NCBI RefSeq assembly: GCF_001625215.2
Contig: NC_030387.2
Span: 40,137,606-40,201,605 of the forward strand
DNA length: 64,000 nucleotides
Source of the DNA: Daucus carota subsp. sativus
Lineage: Eukaryota > Streptophyta > Magnoliopsida > Apiales > Apiaceae
Direction of reading: 5' to 3'
The notes under the pieces are model-generated. The model did not search any database. It had not been told where the DNA came from and saw only the letters and a program-made list of their open reading frames with translations. Position numbers and translations under genes: made by a program. Shown here in pieces: positions 39,661 through 48,590 of the stretch (the stretch's first letter is position 1; each line of letters opens with the position of its first letter).

Positions 39661-41705
39661 TGACTATACGTCGCGGTTTAAGCACAGTTAGAGCTAATTC
39701 TTTGTTGTCTAGCTTAGGATACTCGAGCTGCTATATAAGATTGTTGCCAGTGTGCTTTAGTAGAGTGTTTCTGTTTGATGTACTTACTGTCCAATGCCGT
39801 TGTTTTTCGAGAAAGCCATGTGGGAATCAGGTTGCGCTTTATCTCCAGAGAGCAAAGCTGATTGATTCGATTCGGCTTATTATGCGTTCTAGTTCTCTAG
39901 AGTTTTTGGTGCCTGTTCTAAATGATCCGGCTCTGGACTCGTTTGTGGTGACAAATGCTCTAAATTCAGCTCCTTCTCCGGAGTCTGCGTTGTTCTTGGT
40001 GGAGAGTCTGAAGGGCATTCCACATTTTAGGCATACCCAACATAGTCTCCATGCATTGGCTAAGATTCTTGCGAAAGCTGGACAGGTTGCTAAACTTAAG
40101 GCCCTTATTAATGGAATTGATTCTGGGAAATTTATCAATGTTGCACGTGTTAGTTTTATGGATAAGATGAGGTGGTTGGCTGCTGCTGGGGACCTTGATG
40201 AGGTCCTTTCTGTCTGGAAGGAGTGGAGAGCAGTGCAGAATCGCCCATGTACCGAGTCTTATAACATTATCATGGCACTTTGTGCGCAGACGCATAAAGA
40301 CTCTGAGGTTGTGAAGACATTCTGCAGGTTGATTGATGAAGGAGGGCTTCCAAATGCGAGGACATATACGGTAATCATTGAGCACCTTGTAAATTTAGAG
40401 AAACTGGATGAAGCAATGCAGGTTTTCCAAATACTGCCTTCAATGAGGATTAAACGGACGTTAAGGCAGTACTCAGTTTTGGTAGGGGCATTCACTGATA
40501 CTGGTCAATTTGATATGGTTAAAATTTTACTTGATAATATGCACATTGATGCAATATTGCCTGGTCGAGCCATGCATTCATCTTTACAGCGCATGCAGGA
40601 GGCAGGTTATGTTGAGGAAACTACAGAATTGGTTAAAGAAATGTTACCAGATCAGAGGATTAAAAACATCAAATCATCTATAACTGATAGTGATTATGAC
40701 GACGATGATGATGATCATGCAAATGAAGACGTTGGCTCTACCCTCTGCAATGCTGGTGAAAATGCCGTTCAGCTGAAACCATGGTTCGACCCAGCTGCAT
40801 TGGCTAGTGCTTTGTATTACTGGAGACCGGAAGAGTTATCAACACTGGAAGATGCTAATTTTGTATGGACTACTCGGTTGGTTTCCAAGATGATTAGAAA
40901 TTTCCGTTCTGCTGAAACGGCGTGGCAGTTTTTCACTTGGGTTTCTTACCAACCAGGATTCTGTCATAATGTTTACACCATATCAAGGATGATCACCAAG
41001 TTAGCTCGTGACGGGCAAGTCAATTTGGTTGATCAACTATTGTTTAAAATAAAAAGGGAGGATATACAATTATCCTTTAGCACAATCAAGTTGATTATCG
41101 ATTTTTATGGTATATCAGGGAATGGTGAACCAGCGCTTAAGGTTTTCCAAGGTGCTAAAACAATATGTGGTACCTTATCAACAAATAGTCTTTTGCTCCT
41201 GTATTCATCTCTTCTAAGAACATTAGCCAAGTGTAAGATGCATGATAAGGCCTTAGATATCCTAGATGAAATGATACTGTGCGGAATCCTTCCAGATATT
41301 CAAACATTTTCAGGATTGATGCACCACTTTGCTCTCCAAGGAGAAATAAAAACAGTGCAGAGACTCTTTGCAATGGTAAAACAGAGTGAGATGAACCCCG
41401 ATGCCTACATGTACCAGATTCTTATTACTGCGTACTGCAAGTCTGAAAGATCTGCTCTTGCTTTGAGGGTTTTTGAGGATATGAGGAATGCTAACCTGAT
41501 GCTTGATGTTTCGACAAAGGATTTTCTAGTGAATAGTCTTTGGAAGGAAGGTAAGCTCCGAGAGGCTGCCTCTGTAGAAGAAAAAAGCCAGGAGATCAGT
41601 AATGTTCCTCCACTTGCATTGTCTGGTCAGTTGTTCACTGTGAGTTCTTCAGATCTTGCAACGGTTTATAAGATTTACTCGGACAGCTTGGAATCTATGT
41701 GCTGA
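39660..41705 (+). CDS. P-class pentatricopeptide repeat (PPR) protein, organelle-targeted
   Basis: A single intronless frame of 681 codons starts at ATG 39660; the codon before it is GTG. PPR proteins bind organellar RNA and act in its processing, stability or translation. The N-terminus (MTIRRGLSTVRANSLLSSLG) has Arg and Ser and no acidic residue, as expected for a mitochondrial or plastid transit peptide. About eight to ten degenerate 35-residue repeats can be read, for example ESYNIIMALCAQTHKDSEVV, RTYTVIIEHLVNLEKLDEAM, QTFSGLMHHFALQGEIKTVQ and YMYQILITAYCKSERSALAL. An acidic spacer with seven consecutive Asp-type residues (~340-355, YDDDDDDHANED) splits the array in two. No E, DYW or SMR domain follows. 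Lack of introns is usual for this family. I recall a similar Arabidopsis protein (At5g66631) but cannot confirm it. Confidence 0.88.
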   Translation: MTIRRGLSTVRANSLLSSLGYSSCYIRLLPVCFSRVFLFDVLTVQCRCFSRKPCGNQVALYLQRAKLIDSIRLIMRSSSLEFLVPVLNDPALDSFVVTNALNSAPSPESALFLVESLKGIPHFRHTQHSLHALAKILAKAGQVAKLKALINGIDSGKFINVARVSFMDKMRWLAAAGDLDEVLSVWKEWRAVQNRPCTESYNIIMALCAQTHKDSEVVKTFCRLIDEGGLPNARTYTVIIEHLVNLEKLDEAMQVFQILPSMRIKRTLRQYSVLVGAFTDTGQFDMVKILLDNMHIDAILPGRAMHSSLQRMQEAGYVEETTELVKEMLPDQRIKNIKSSITDSDYDDDDDDHANEDVGSTLCNAGENAVQLKPWFDPAALASALYYWRPEELSTLEDANFVWTTRLVSKMIRNFRSAETAWQFFTWVSYQPGFCHNVYTISRMITKLARDGQVNLVDQLLFKIKREDIQLSFSTIKLIIDFYGISGNGEPALKVFQGAKTICGTLSTNSLLLLYSSLLRTLAKCKMHDKALDILDEMILCGILPDIQTFSGLMHHFALQGEIKTVQRLFAMVKQSEMNPDAYMYQILITAYCKSERSALALRVFEDMRNANLMLDVSTKDFLVNSLWKEGKLREAASVEEKSQEISNVPPLALSGQLFTVSSSDLATVYKIYSDSLESMC

Positions 41706-42060
41706 AATCGTGAGTGGATTAAAAGTAAGAGTTTTTTGTAATGTAGTATGTGAATTGGATGGTGGTCAAGGTGATATGATAACATCTGAACTATATATAA
41801 CATGAGTTTGAAATCCTTCTAGATTTCTTTTCCCAGTGCTTCAATATATTTTTTGAACTTGGTGACAAACTTTTGCTTGTTCTTTTCTTTAACCTTTCTG
41901 CTTATCTTAGAACCCAATCCTAAGCAGTTTATTGATTGTTTTACTGATTATACTCTTGAACCCAATCCTCCCTTGGACTATGTAGTATATGTGACTTGCA
42001 CATTAAAGGTGAATATTCTTGACCAAGAATGGTTCATGGTGATATATATGACCAAGTTAC

Positions 42061-42168
42061 ATACTTCTCAAATCCATTTTCAGGCAATTTCTTCACAGCC
42101 GGGCCTGCTACAGGCCCCTTACTTGAAGCAGATGTTTTTTTCTTGGCTTTCTTCTCTTCGAGTTCTTT
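42061..42168 (-). pseudogene. Orphan exon-like segment, lysine-rich
   Basis: On the minus strand, exactly 36 codons without a stop lie between an acceptor-like ACTACCAG and a donor-like GTAACT. They read KELEEKKAKKKTSASSKGPV then AGPAVKKLPENGFEKY. Composition and boundaries look like a real phase-0 exon, but stops occur upstream and downstream in the same frame and I found no partner exons. I cannot name the source gene. It may be a relic or part of an unrecognised minus-strand transcript. Confidence 0.3.
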
Positions 42169-42688
42169 CTGGTAGTATTTTGAAAGAACATAGAGGAGAG
42201 GCTATCAAGATAGATGGATTCTATCTTATTAAAAAGCTTTGTACCCTATAGGCGGATCTCTAAGCTTGACAAATTAGCCGCATTGTGCACAGCGGAAAAA
42301 TCTACAGCCATTCAGCCAGACCAAGTTTCACAAAGATAGTCCCGACTCCCGAGCTCTCATTTCTTGCTCATTCAACTTGTCAGATGGATGCAAGGTCCTA
42401 GATATCTGGACTGGAACCAGATGAATCTTTGAAGTTACCCGTGCGGTCATTGGTCGTTAAGTTTTGCTTAGTCAAGCAGTAGATATCTAGTGTTTTGCTT
42501 TTTATTTGGTAGAGCTTCCTTCAAGTGGAGTGGTTTTTAAAGTAATTAATCTCTATCCTTAGCAAGAACCAAATACTTGCAGGAAACTTAGAAAGAAAAA
42601 GAAAAAAACTTGCAGGAAGCATTCTTATTTTTCATTTTTACATCCGCAGAACTGAATGTTAAAATTGCAGTTTAGCAATATGTGATAA

Positions 42689-43025
42689 GGGTCCTGGTCT
42701 CCATCAATCATGTACCGGGACTTTTTAAGTGGCCTATTATTGACAGTCGGATGAATATTCGATAATCAGGATTATAACATCTTTTTTAACATGTTCAGCA
42801 TTTAACTGTTGGATGGGTAAAACGCATTTTAACCGCCGGACAAAGTCATTTTACCCGTATAAGGATTAAAACATACTGAATGTATTTAAAAATTGTTATA
42901 ATATTGGCAGTTAAAAAATACTAAATATGTTTTAAAAATATTATAATCTTAATCACCAATATTCATCCAAACATTCGAAAAATAACATGTCATTTAAAGG
43001 TCCCCGACTCCGGGGACCACGACCC
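42689..43025. mobile_element. MULE-like MITE with perfect 9-bp target duplication
   Basis: The left end GGGTCCTGGTCTCC and right end GGGGACCACGACCC are inverted repeats. The direct repeat ATGTGATAA flanks the element at 42680-42688 and 43026-43034. A 9-bp duplication is the Mutator signature. The right end also holds a perfect 8-bp hairpin, GGTCCCCG/CGGGGACC (42999-43006, 43011-43018). There is no coding capacity. Confidence 0.75.
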
Positions 43026-43214
43026 ATGTGATAATATATATCTTGAATGTTCGAAGTTCTGAAGACGATTCATAATTTATCGAACATCAAACGTCAGTAA
43101 ACTACCCAGTAAATGTAAGAAGCATGATTCTTAAGTACAGTACATATGAGTTGAAACACAATGTATTTACAAACTGACAGCAGCTTGCAAGCTGCAATTG
43201 TAACTCGAACTTTG

Positions 43215-45128
43215 CTATTCGAAGTTACCTGTATGTTCCCAGGAGAGTGAACTATTAATAGTTCTTGATAGATTCTGCACAATAACATCCATTTCTGGAC
43301 GCACTGAAGGATCTTTCTTAATGCAGTTATCTATTAGTCTGATCACGAAAATGGCATGATCTGTCGGATAATTACCTTCCAGTGCAGGATCCATGAAACT
43401 GCTTAAATTCGCTTTTTCATTTTCCTCCTGAAGAGTAGGCCTGAGGGCATTGCTCAAGTCAGAGTTTGCTTCGTACAGTGAAGAAACTTCCTTTCCTGTA
43501 AGCATTTCCATCAAAAGAACGCCAAATGAATAAACATCGAGCTTTGGGGAGATCATCCCATTCTCTAGATACTCTGGAGCCATGTAACCTTGTGTTCCGA
43601 CTATGTGTCTTGTCAAGACAAAATGTTCTCCGTCCTCATCAGCTGATCTTGCTAAACTTAGGTTGGCAATTTTGGCCCTTAAATTAGTGTCAAGAAGAAT
43701 ATTGCTGCTTTTTATATCCTTGTGGACGTATGGAGGGGAAGCATAGCGATGGAGATAATTAAGCCCTGTGGCTACATCGAATGCAATCTGAATCCGCTGA
43801 GTCCATGTCAAGAACTTTTGGCTTGTGTTATTGTTATATATCCAGTCGCACAAGGGTCCGTTGACTGCAAACTCATAGACAAGATACCAAGTTCCATCAT
43901 TGAAGCCGACGCCTGAAAGACGGATGATATTGAAATGGTTGATCTTGTTCAGTATATTGATTTCCTTGGTTACATCTCCGTTTATTTCCTTTATAGCAGC
44001 AAGATCACCATTGATTCTACCACGATAAACTGACCCCTTAATCAGAGAACTGAGATCAAAACCTTCTGTAGCAAACTCAAGCTCCTTAAAAGTATAGATT
44101 TTGAGGGACTGAGCAGAAATGGATACACTTTCCAAGAAATCAAATTCTTGTTCAAATTTCTTCTCTGTTGATTTCTCTAGTGCCTCAAAACTTTCTGAGG
44201 TGAATACTGGATCTATATCCTTCTTACTTCCACTTTTAGTTTTACGAAAGAAGAAACAAAAAACCACCACTCCGATCACTGACAATAGACCAAGACTTCC
44301 GAGAACTCCAGCTACAACATATATCCATGTTTTACTCTTAGTATGTGACGAAGAAACAGGTGAAGATGGTGGAGGCGGAGGTGGTGATGGAATTGGTAAG
44401 ATTTGAGAACTTGAGGGGGGCTTTTCCAGAGGAACTAGAAGGGTTGTAAAAGGATAGATAACTGTGTCATCTTCCGATAAACCATTGGCATCAAGAGTCC
44501 TGCCAGTATCCGCCCCAAATATATCACCAATAAGTGCAACATATTGACCCCAAGTAACCAAATAACTTAACAGATAATCCACACCATCATTAGTTTGGTT
44601 CTTAGTCGGACAAGCACACCTCAGAGGAATGATAAGTCTCGTACCAGCATACAACTTCTTAGTTGTAAGATTATTGTTTTGCGCTTGGAGGGCTTGACAT
44701 GTCGAGAGGCCTTGAAAAGTGTTGTTAGCAATGATAAAAAAGGTCTCGTCTTTCTGTACAACATAAGACGCGTTTACCTGGTAGTACTTGCCTGAGCAGG
44801 AGCAGTTGACAGGAACAAGGACCACCTTATTTGTTTCAAATGTAGCGTCTTCGGGAACTGAATTGAGCTGAGACAGCTCAGATGGATCAGCAGCCAACAA
44901 GCTCGAAATTGAAGAGACTGAGGTGAATGGAGGCTGAGATCTGAAGGTGAGATAAGCTTGGCATCTAGGGGTGACACCATTGCAGGTATATCCGAGTGCA
45001 GAATTTGACTTGTCCGCGCTGCCACAAGCTGTCGTAGCTTTTCTGATGTAAGGCTGCTGACCCCTAATCAAATAAGAGCAAGAGAGTACAGAAATGAAGA
45101 AGATACAAAGGAGATGCATGAAATCCAT
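43215..45128 (-). CDS. LysM receptor-like kinase, LYK4/LYK5 type, with degenerate kinase domain
   Basis: This 637-codon intronless frame starts at ATG 45128; the open frame runs ten codons further back but only to a TTG. A signal peptide (MDFMHLLCIFFISVLSCSYL) leads into three LysM regions (~62-106, 122-169, 189-234) with CxC pairs CSC and CAC. A Pro/Ser stalk, one membrane helix (~267-294) and a kinase-like domain (~340-625) follow. The family perceives chitin or related oligosaccharides at the plasma membrane. The VAIK lysine is present (AAIK, Lys380). However, the glycine loop is IKGSVYRG, the catalytic loop is VHKDIKSSN (HKD for HRD), and the DFG position reads NLS (489-491). It is therefore probably a pseudokinase that signals with an active partner such as CERK1. 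Lack of introns and the C-terminal features match LYK4/LYK5. Confidence 0.92.
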   Translation of the reverse strand: MDFMHLLCIFFISVLSCSYLIRGQQPYIRKATTACGSADKSNSALGYTCNGVTPRCQAYLTFRSQPPFTSVSSISSLLAADPSELSQLNSVPEDATFETNKVVLVPVNCSCSGKYYQVNASYVVQKDETFFIIANNTFQGLSTCQALQAQNNNLTTKKLYAGTRLIIPLRCACPTKNQTNDGVDYLLSYLVTWGQYVALIGDIFGADTGRTLDANGLSEDDTVIYPFTTLLVPLEKPPSSSQILPIPSPPPPPPSSPVSSSHTKSKTWIYVVAGVLGSLGLLSVIGVVVFCFFFRKTKSGSKKDIDPVFTSESFEALEKSTEKKFEQEFDFLESVSISAQSLKIYTFKELEFATEGFDLSSLIKGSVYRGRINGDLAAIKEINGDVTKEINILNKINHFNIIRLSGVGFNDGTWYLVYEFAVNGPLCDWIYNNNTSQKFLTWTQRIQIAFDVATGLNYLHRYASPPYVHKDIKSSNILLDTNLRAKIANLSLARSADEDGEHFVLTRHIVGTQGYMAPEYLENGMISPKLDVYSFGVLLMEMLTGKEVSSLYEANSDLSNALRPTLQEENEKANLSSFMDPALEGNYPTDHAIFVIRLIDNCIKKDPSVRPEMDVIVQNLSRTINSSLSWEHTGNFE

Positions 45129-46085
45129 TGTGAAGTAGCAACAATACTCAGTAGTCAATAGCCCATGGCAAGATGAATGTATCTTCCCAGACAGATATTG
45201 TTAAACAAGCTAGAATAATAAAAAAATGCTGCAAAAATAATAAGGGAATAGTTGCTTAGTTCATGCTCAACCACTAGCATCTCAGTTGACCATTGACATT
45301 AACAGTAACAGAACTGAATGGTTAAAGAATGAACTTAGCAGCCTCTCAGCAACATAAATAAACAAGCTACTCCTATATAATATTAAATCATCGATTACAC
45401 ATTACGAAGCAAAACTGAATTCTTAATACAAGGTCAACACTTAGAAAGGCAGCATGGGGAAGGTGGAGTGCAGGATGTATTTTGTTACTACTGGTGTTCC
45501 TATCTGTTAAATTTTAAGAATCTGTGAAACAGATAGAACTGAATTCTTAATACAATGTCAACACTTAGAGGCAGCAGCCAGCATGGGGAAGGTGGAGGGC
45601 AGGGTGTATTTTTGTTAGTTGCTACTACTGCTTATCAGCACAAGCCTTGTTGGATGTTCCTATCTGTTAACTTTTAAAGAATCTAACTTGAAGCGGAGGG
45701 ATATTTTAAGATGTATTAATATCTAATTTGAAACGGAGGAAATAGTATACCGAGACCCTAATATGGATCTTTAACCAGGAGACCAATCGTTCAGTGTACT
45801 TGTCTTCATTTAGAAACATAATGAGAAAAATTACATTGTTAAACACTTCAATGCAAAACGATGGTACTGCTATGGACATTAAGTTCTGCTTATGAAACGA
45901 GGAATGGTAAATCTAAATACTGACAGTGGCTAATAATCAAGAAAGATGATACTTTCATCATGACCAGAGAGTGCCAAAGATGAAAATTGAACATCAAGAA
46001 TAAGAATAAGCATGCCCATTGATCATATAGCAGATAGCAGAGAACATGTCTGAATTTATCATTGGACATGATATTGTGTTCATAG
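45129..46085. other. LysM gene promoter region
   Basis: No coding region was seen. A partial duplication is visible: a block containing AATTCTTAATACAAGGTCAA ... AGCATGGGGAAGGTGGAGTG (~45418-45473) recurs at 45541-45603, with differences in length of the following GTGTATTTTTGTTA part. Confidence 0.5.
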
Positions 46086-47320
46086 CTACAAGTACAACAT
46101 AGTGAAGTAGAAGAGGAAAGATATAGCAAGGCAATAACAAAGGCACTGCAAGTTACATTCCCATGTGCTACATATTCCATTTCCTCGAATCTCCATTACA
46201 ACTAGTAATAATCCTAATATTAGACAAAAAACGCCACCAACAATGTTATATCGCAGTCCATCAGCCAGCCAGTCAGGTGTGACAACAAATATGAGAAATC
46301 GAGAAACTGCATTTACAGATGACATGCCCATCAGCTTCCAGGACGTAAATAAAAGTAAACTAAATGGTAGCCGAGGACATGATATCCAAACCTGGACACA
46401 TTTCTGGGTAGAATAGGTTTGCTAGAACAGTGATGCACGCAACCCAGTATCCGAATTCCCCTCTGTTATATGAAAAATCTAGTATTAGTATCTGAACTAC
46501 CCTCTGTACAGGTTTACAAATATTTCACAAAAATAAATTTTTTGAAAATTTAAGATGCACCGAAGTATTTCAAACAGCGCAGTTGGAAAGCTTATTAACA
46601 GAAACAGGACTAGCAGTGAAGTATGCTTGGACGATCGGTTCCCAGTCCTGTTCAGGATTAATAGAAGTCTGCAGGCAGGACCATAAACATTGTTAAAATA
46701 TAGGAAAATGCTTCCCGCATAAAATTGGGTACAAAATCTTTCACAAAATGACATGTGTTAAAGTTTTGATTGGAATGTACCCCGTCTGTTCACATAAATA
46801 GCACCACTTGAAACATCACACGTTAATTGCATTGTCATTTTGTGCAAAAATTTTGTACCCAATTTTATGCATCTAGCACTACTATTAAGTATTAACATGT
46901 AATCTTCTGTCAAAAAAAAAAAGTATTAACATGTAATCTAATTGGATGGTCTTAAAGCTTCTTCTAAGAAGCAAAACCAAAAAACATGAACATCTCATGA
47001 GTAATATCAATAACAATAACATTGTCAGATGGATTCATCCTCGCTCCGCTTATCAGAAATCGAAAATTCCAACACAAGACGGGTGCGTGAGCATGTTTAA
47101 TTACAAAAAACAATTGTGCTAACGAGTTGAGACATAATTTCAAGATCAAACTAATAAAAACAATAAATTCAAAGCAAAGACAGGGAAAAGAGACTAACAT
47201 AGCAGAAATGGTTCCACCCCACTGGAAAGCAGAGCGACCCTTGTCATTAAATTCAAAAAATGCAGCTTCTTGTGAGATATTAGCAATTGTAGAGCTTAAT
47301 TTGGACAGACCCATCTCCAT
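46086..47320 (-). CDS. COR413-type cold-regulated multipass membrane protein
   Basis: Four exons, 47320-47199, 46668-46561, 46462-46392 and 46306-46086, join in frame to 173 residues. The assembled protein reads GRSAFQWGGTISA, then LLLILNRTGNRSSKHTSLLV and SFPTALFEILRGEFGYWVA, then VTPDWLADGLRYNIVGGVFC and a final helix CLAISFLFYFTMLYL. The NRT.R...TSLLV, FP..LF..LRG..GYW and P.W.AD.LR...G.. blocks are those of the WCOR413 family. These are cold- and ABA-responsive multispanning proteins of the plasma or thylakoid membrane. The 173-residue length is at the short end for the family, with little N-terminal extension. Every junction has GT and AG on the minus strand and preserves frame, although each exon alone looks like an unconvincing short ORF. 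It lies about 1 kb upstream of the LysM gene in the same direction. Confidence 0.8.
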
Positions 47321-48273
47321 TTTTGCGATTCTAATCGACCAAGAATTGAGCTTTATGGATTATTTATATATTTATGCATGCTTTATGTGCTCATTTTCCA
47401 CAGCCCCACCTTTACCTTGGACTGATGCTTCCACTAGTACATATGTGCAATCATTTGGTATGTGGAGTAATTAAGATTGACCAAGGCTTAGTTGACTGAT
47501 TAAAATTTTTTAATTTGCGATATGAAAATTAAAATTTTAATATATAAATTAAAATTTATTACTTTTAAACTTGACAAAATTGAGATAGGCACCGCCACAG
47601 AATCTCCCGAAATCAATTTTAGTATGTGTGTATTTGTATTAAAAAAGAATTTTAAATCAAGTAGATCATTATTTTTGATATATAAATCGAATTTCTTTAA
47701 ATCACTTTTAAATATGTTTGTTTATATAAGAAAAACAATTTATTTCAAAAAATGCATACAAAATCATCTTTTTGAAATATAAATCAATTTTATTGTTGTA
47801 TATATGGATATTTAGGAGATATTGAAAAAAATCCTCGATGAAAAATACGTAACAAATTTTGATATTTTTCATTGATTTTTAAATTATTATATCCCTTTAT
47901 TTTTACAATAGATATATACTCGTCTAATTGATTGAATAATTTAAACATCTTATGTGACATCACCATTCCGAGGGCATTCTGACTATATTTAATTTATCTT
48001 TGATTTACGATGTATGTTTATAGAAAAAACCTTTAACAATACGTACCTAATTCGTATTTTTAGTCAATTAATTTCAAAATTATTCCTCCTTTTTTCTCAA
48101 AAATTATTATTCTTGGAATTTATCCTTGTATACTAATTGGGCTAAGAGTGTTATTTGGATTATGTACAAGTGGCCCACGGAGCATGAACAGTTAAGCCCA
48201 AAACTTTTTTTTTGTCAGGCAAAACTTAAAAGGTCCAAGAAACAACAAAAAAGTCAAAAATTTATATCGGAAA
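47321..48273. other. Divergent spacer between COR413-like and SDR genes
   Basis: The two genes are transcribed away from each other, so both promoters should lie in these ~950 bases. The DNA is AT-rich and has no supported coding region. Confidence 0.5.
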
Positions 48274-48554
48274 ATGGAGATTTCTCACCGATATCCGGCA
48301 GCTCCTCTCCGGCCAATCAACGTTCCGGGAAGATGCAGTGCTTATATGTCAGTAAACTTCAACAACTATAAAGCATCACCATCATCGACTAATACCAATC
48401 TGCAATACGACGTCGCTTCTTCTGAATCACAATCATTTAAAAATCGTTTCTTTATACTTGGGATGGGTTATGTGGGCAAGTTCTTTGCTCAAGAATTACT
48501 TAACAAGGAATGGTATCAGGAATCTCTCTCTCTCTCTCTCTCTGCCACTCTCTC

Positions 48555-48590
<36 letters not shown>

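Larger units (their letters stand above)
41706..43214. other. Interval between PPR and LysM genes: orphan exon and MULE-like MITE
   Basis: This contains the PPR 3' UTR, an exon-like segment on the minus strand (42061-42168), a 337-bp MULE-like element (42689-43025) and the LysM gene 3' UTR. Confidence 0.5.

Noticed and set aside
41853..42251. 132-codon plus-strand frame after the PPR gene
   Set aside because: No recognisable domain, and it includes PPR 3' UTR. The minus strand of 42061-42168 looks more coding-like than this frame.
43722..44406. Plus-strand frames of 64 and 95 codons
   Set aside because: They are antisense shadows of the LysM receptor kinase.
45129..45158. Ten extra N-terminal codons for the LysM receptor kinase
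   Set aside because: The upstream codon at 45158 is TTG, not ATG. The ATG at 45128 directly begins a good signal peptide.
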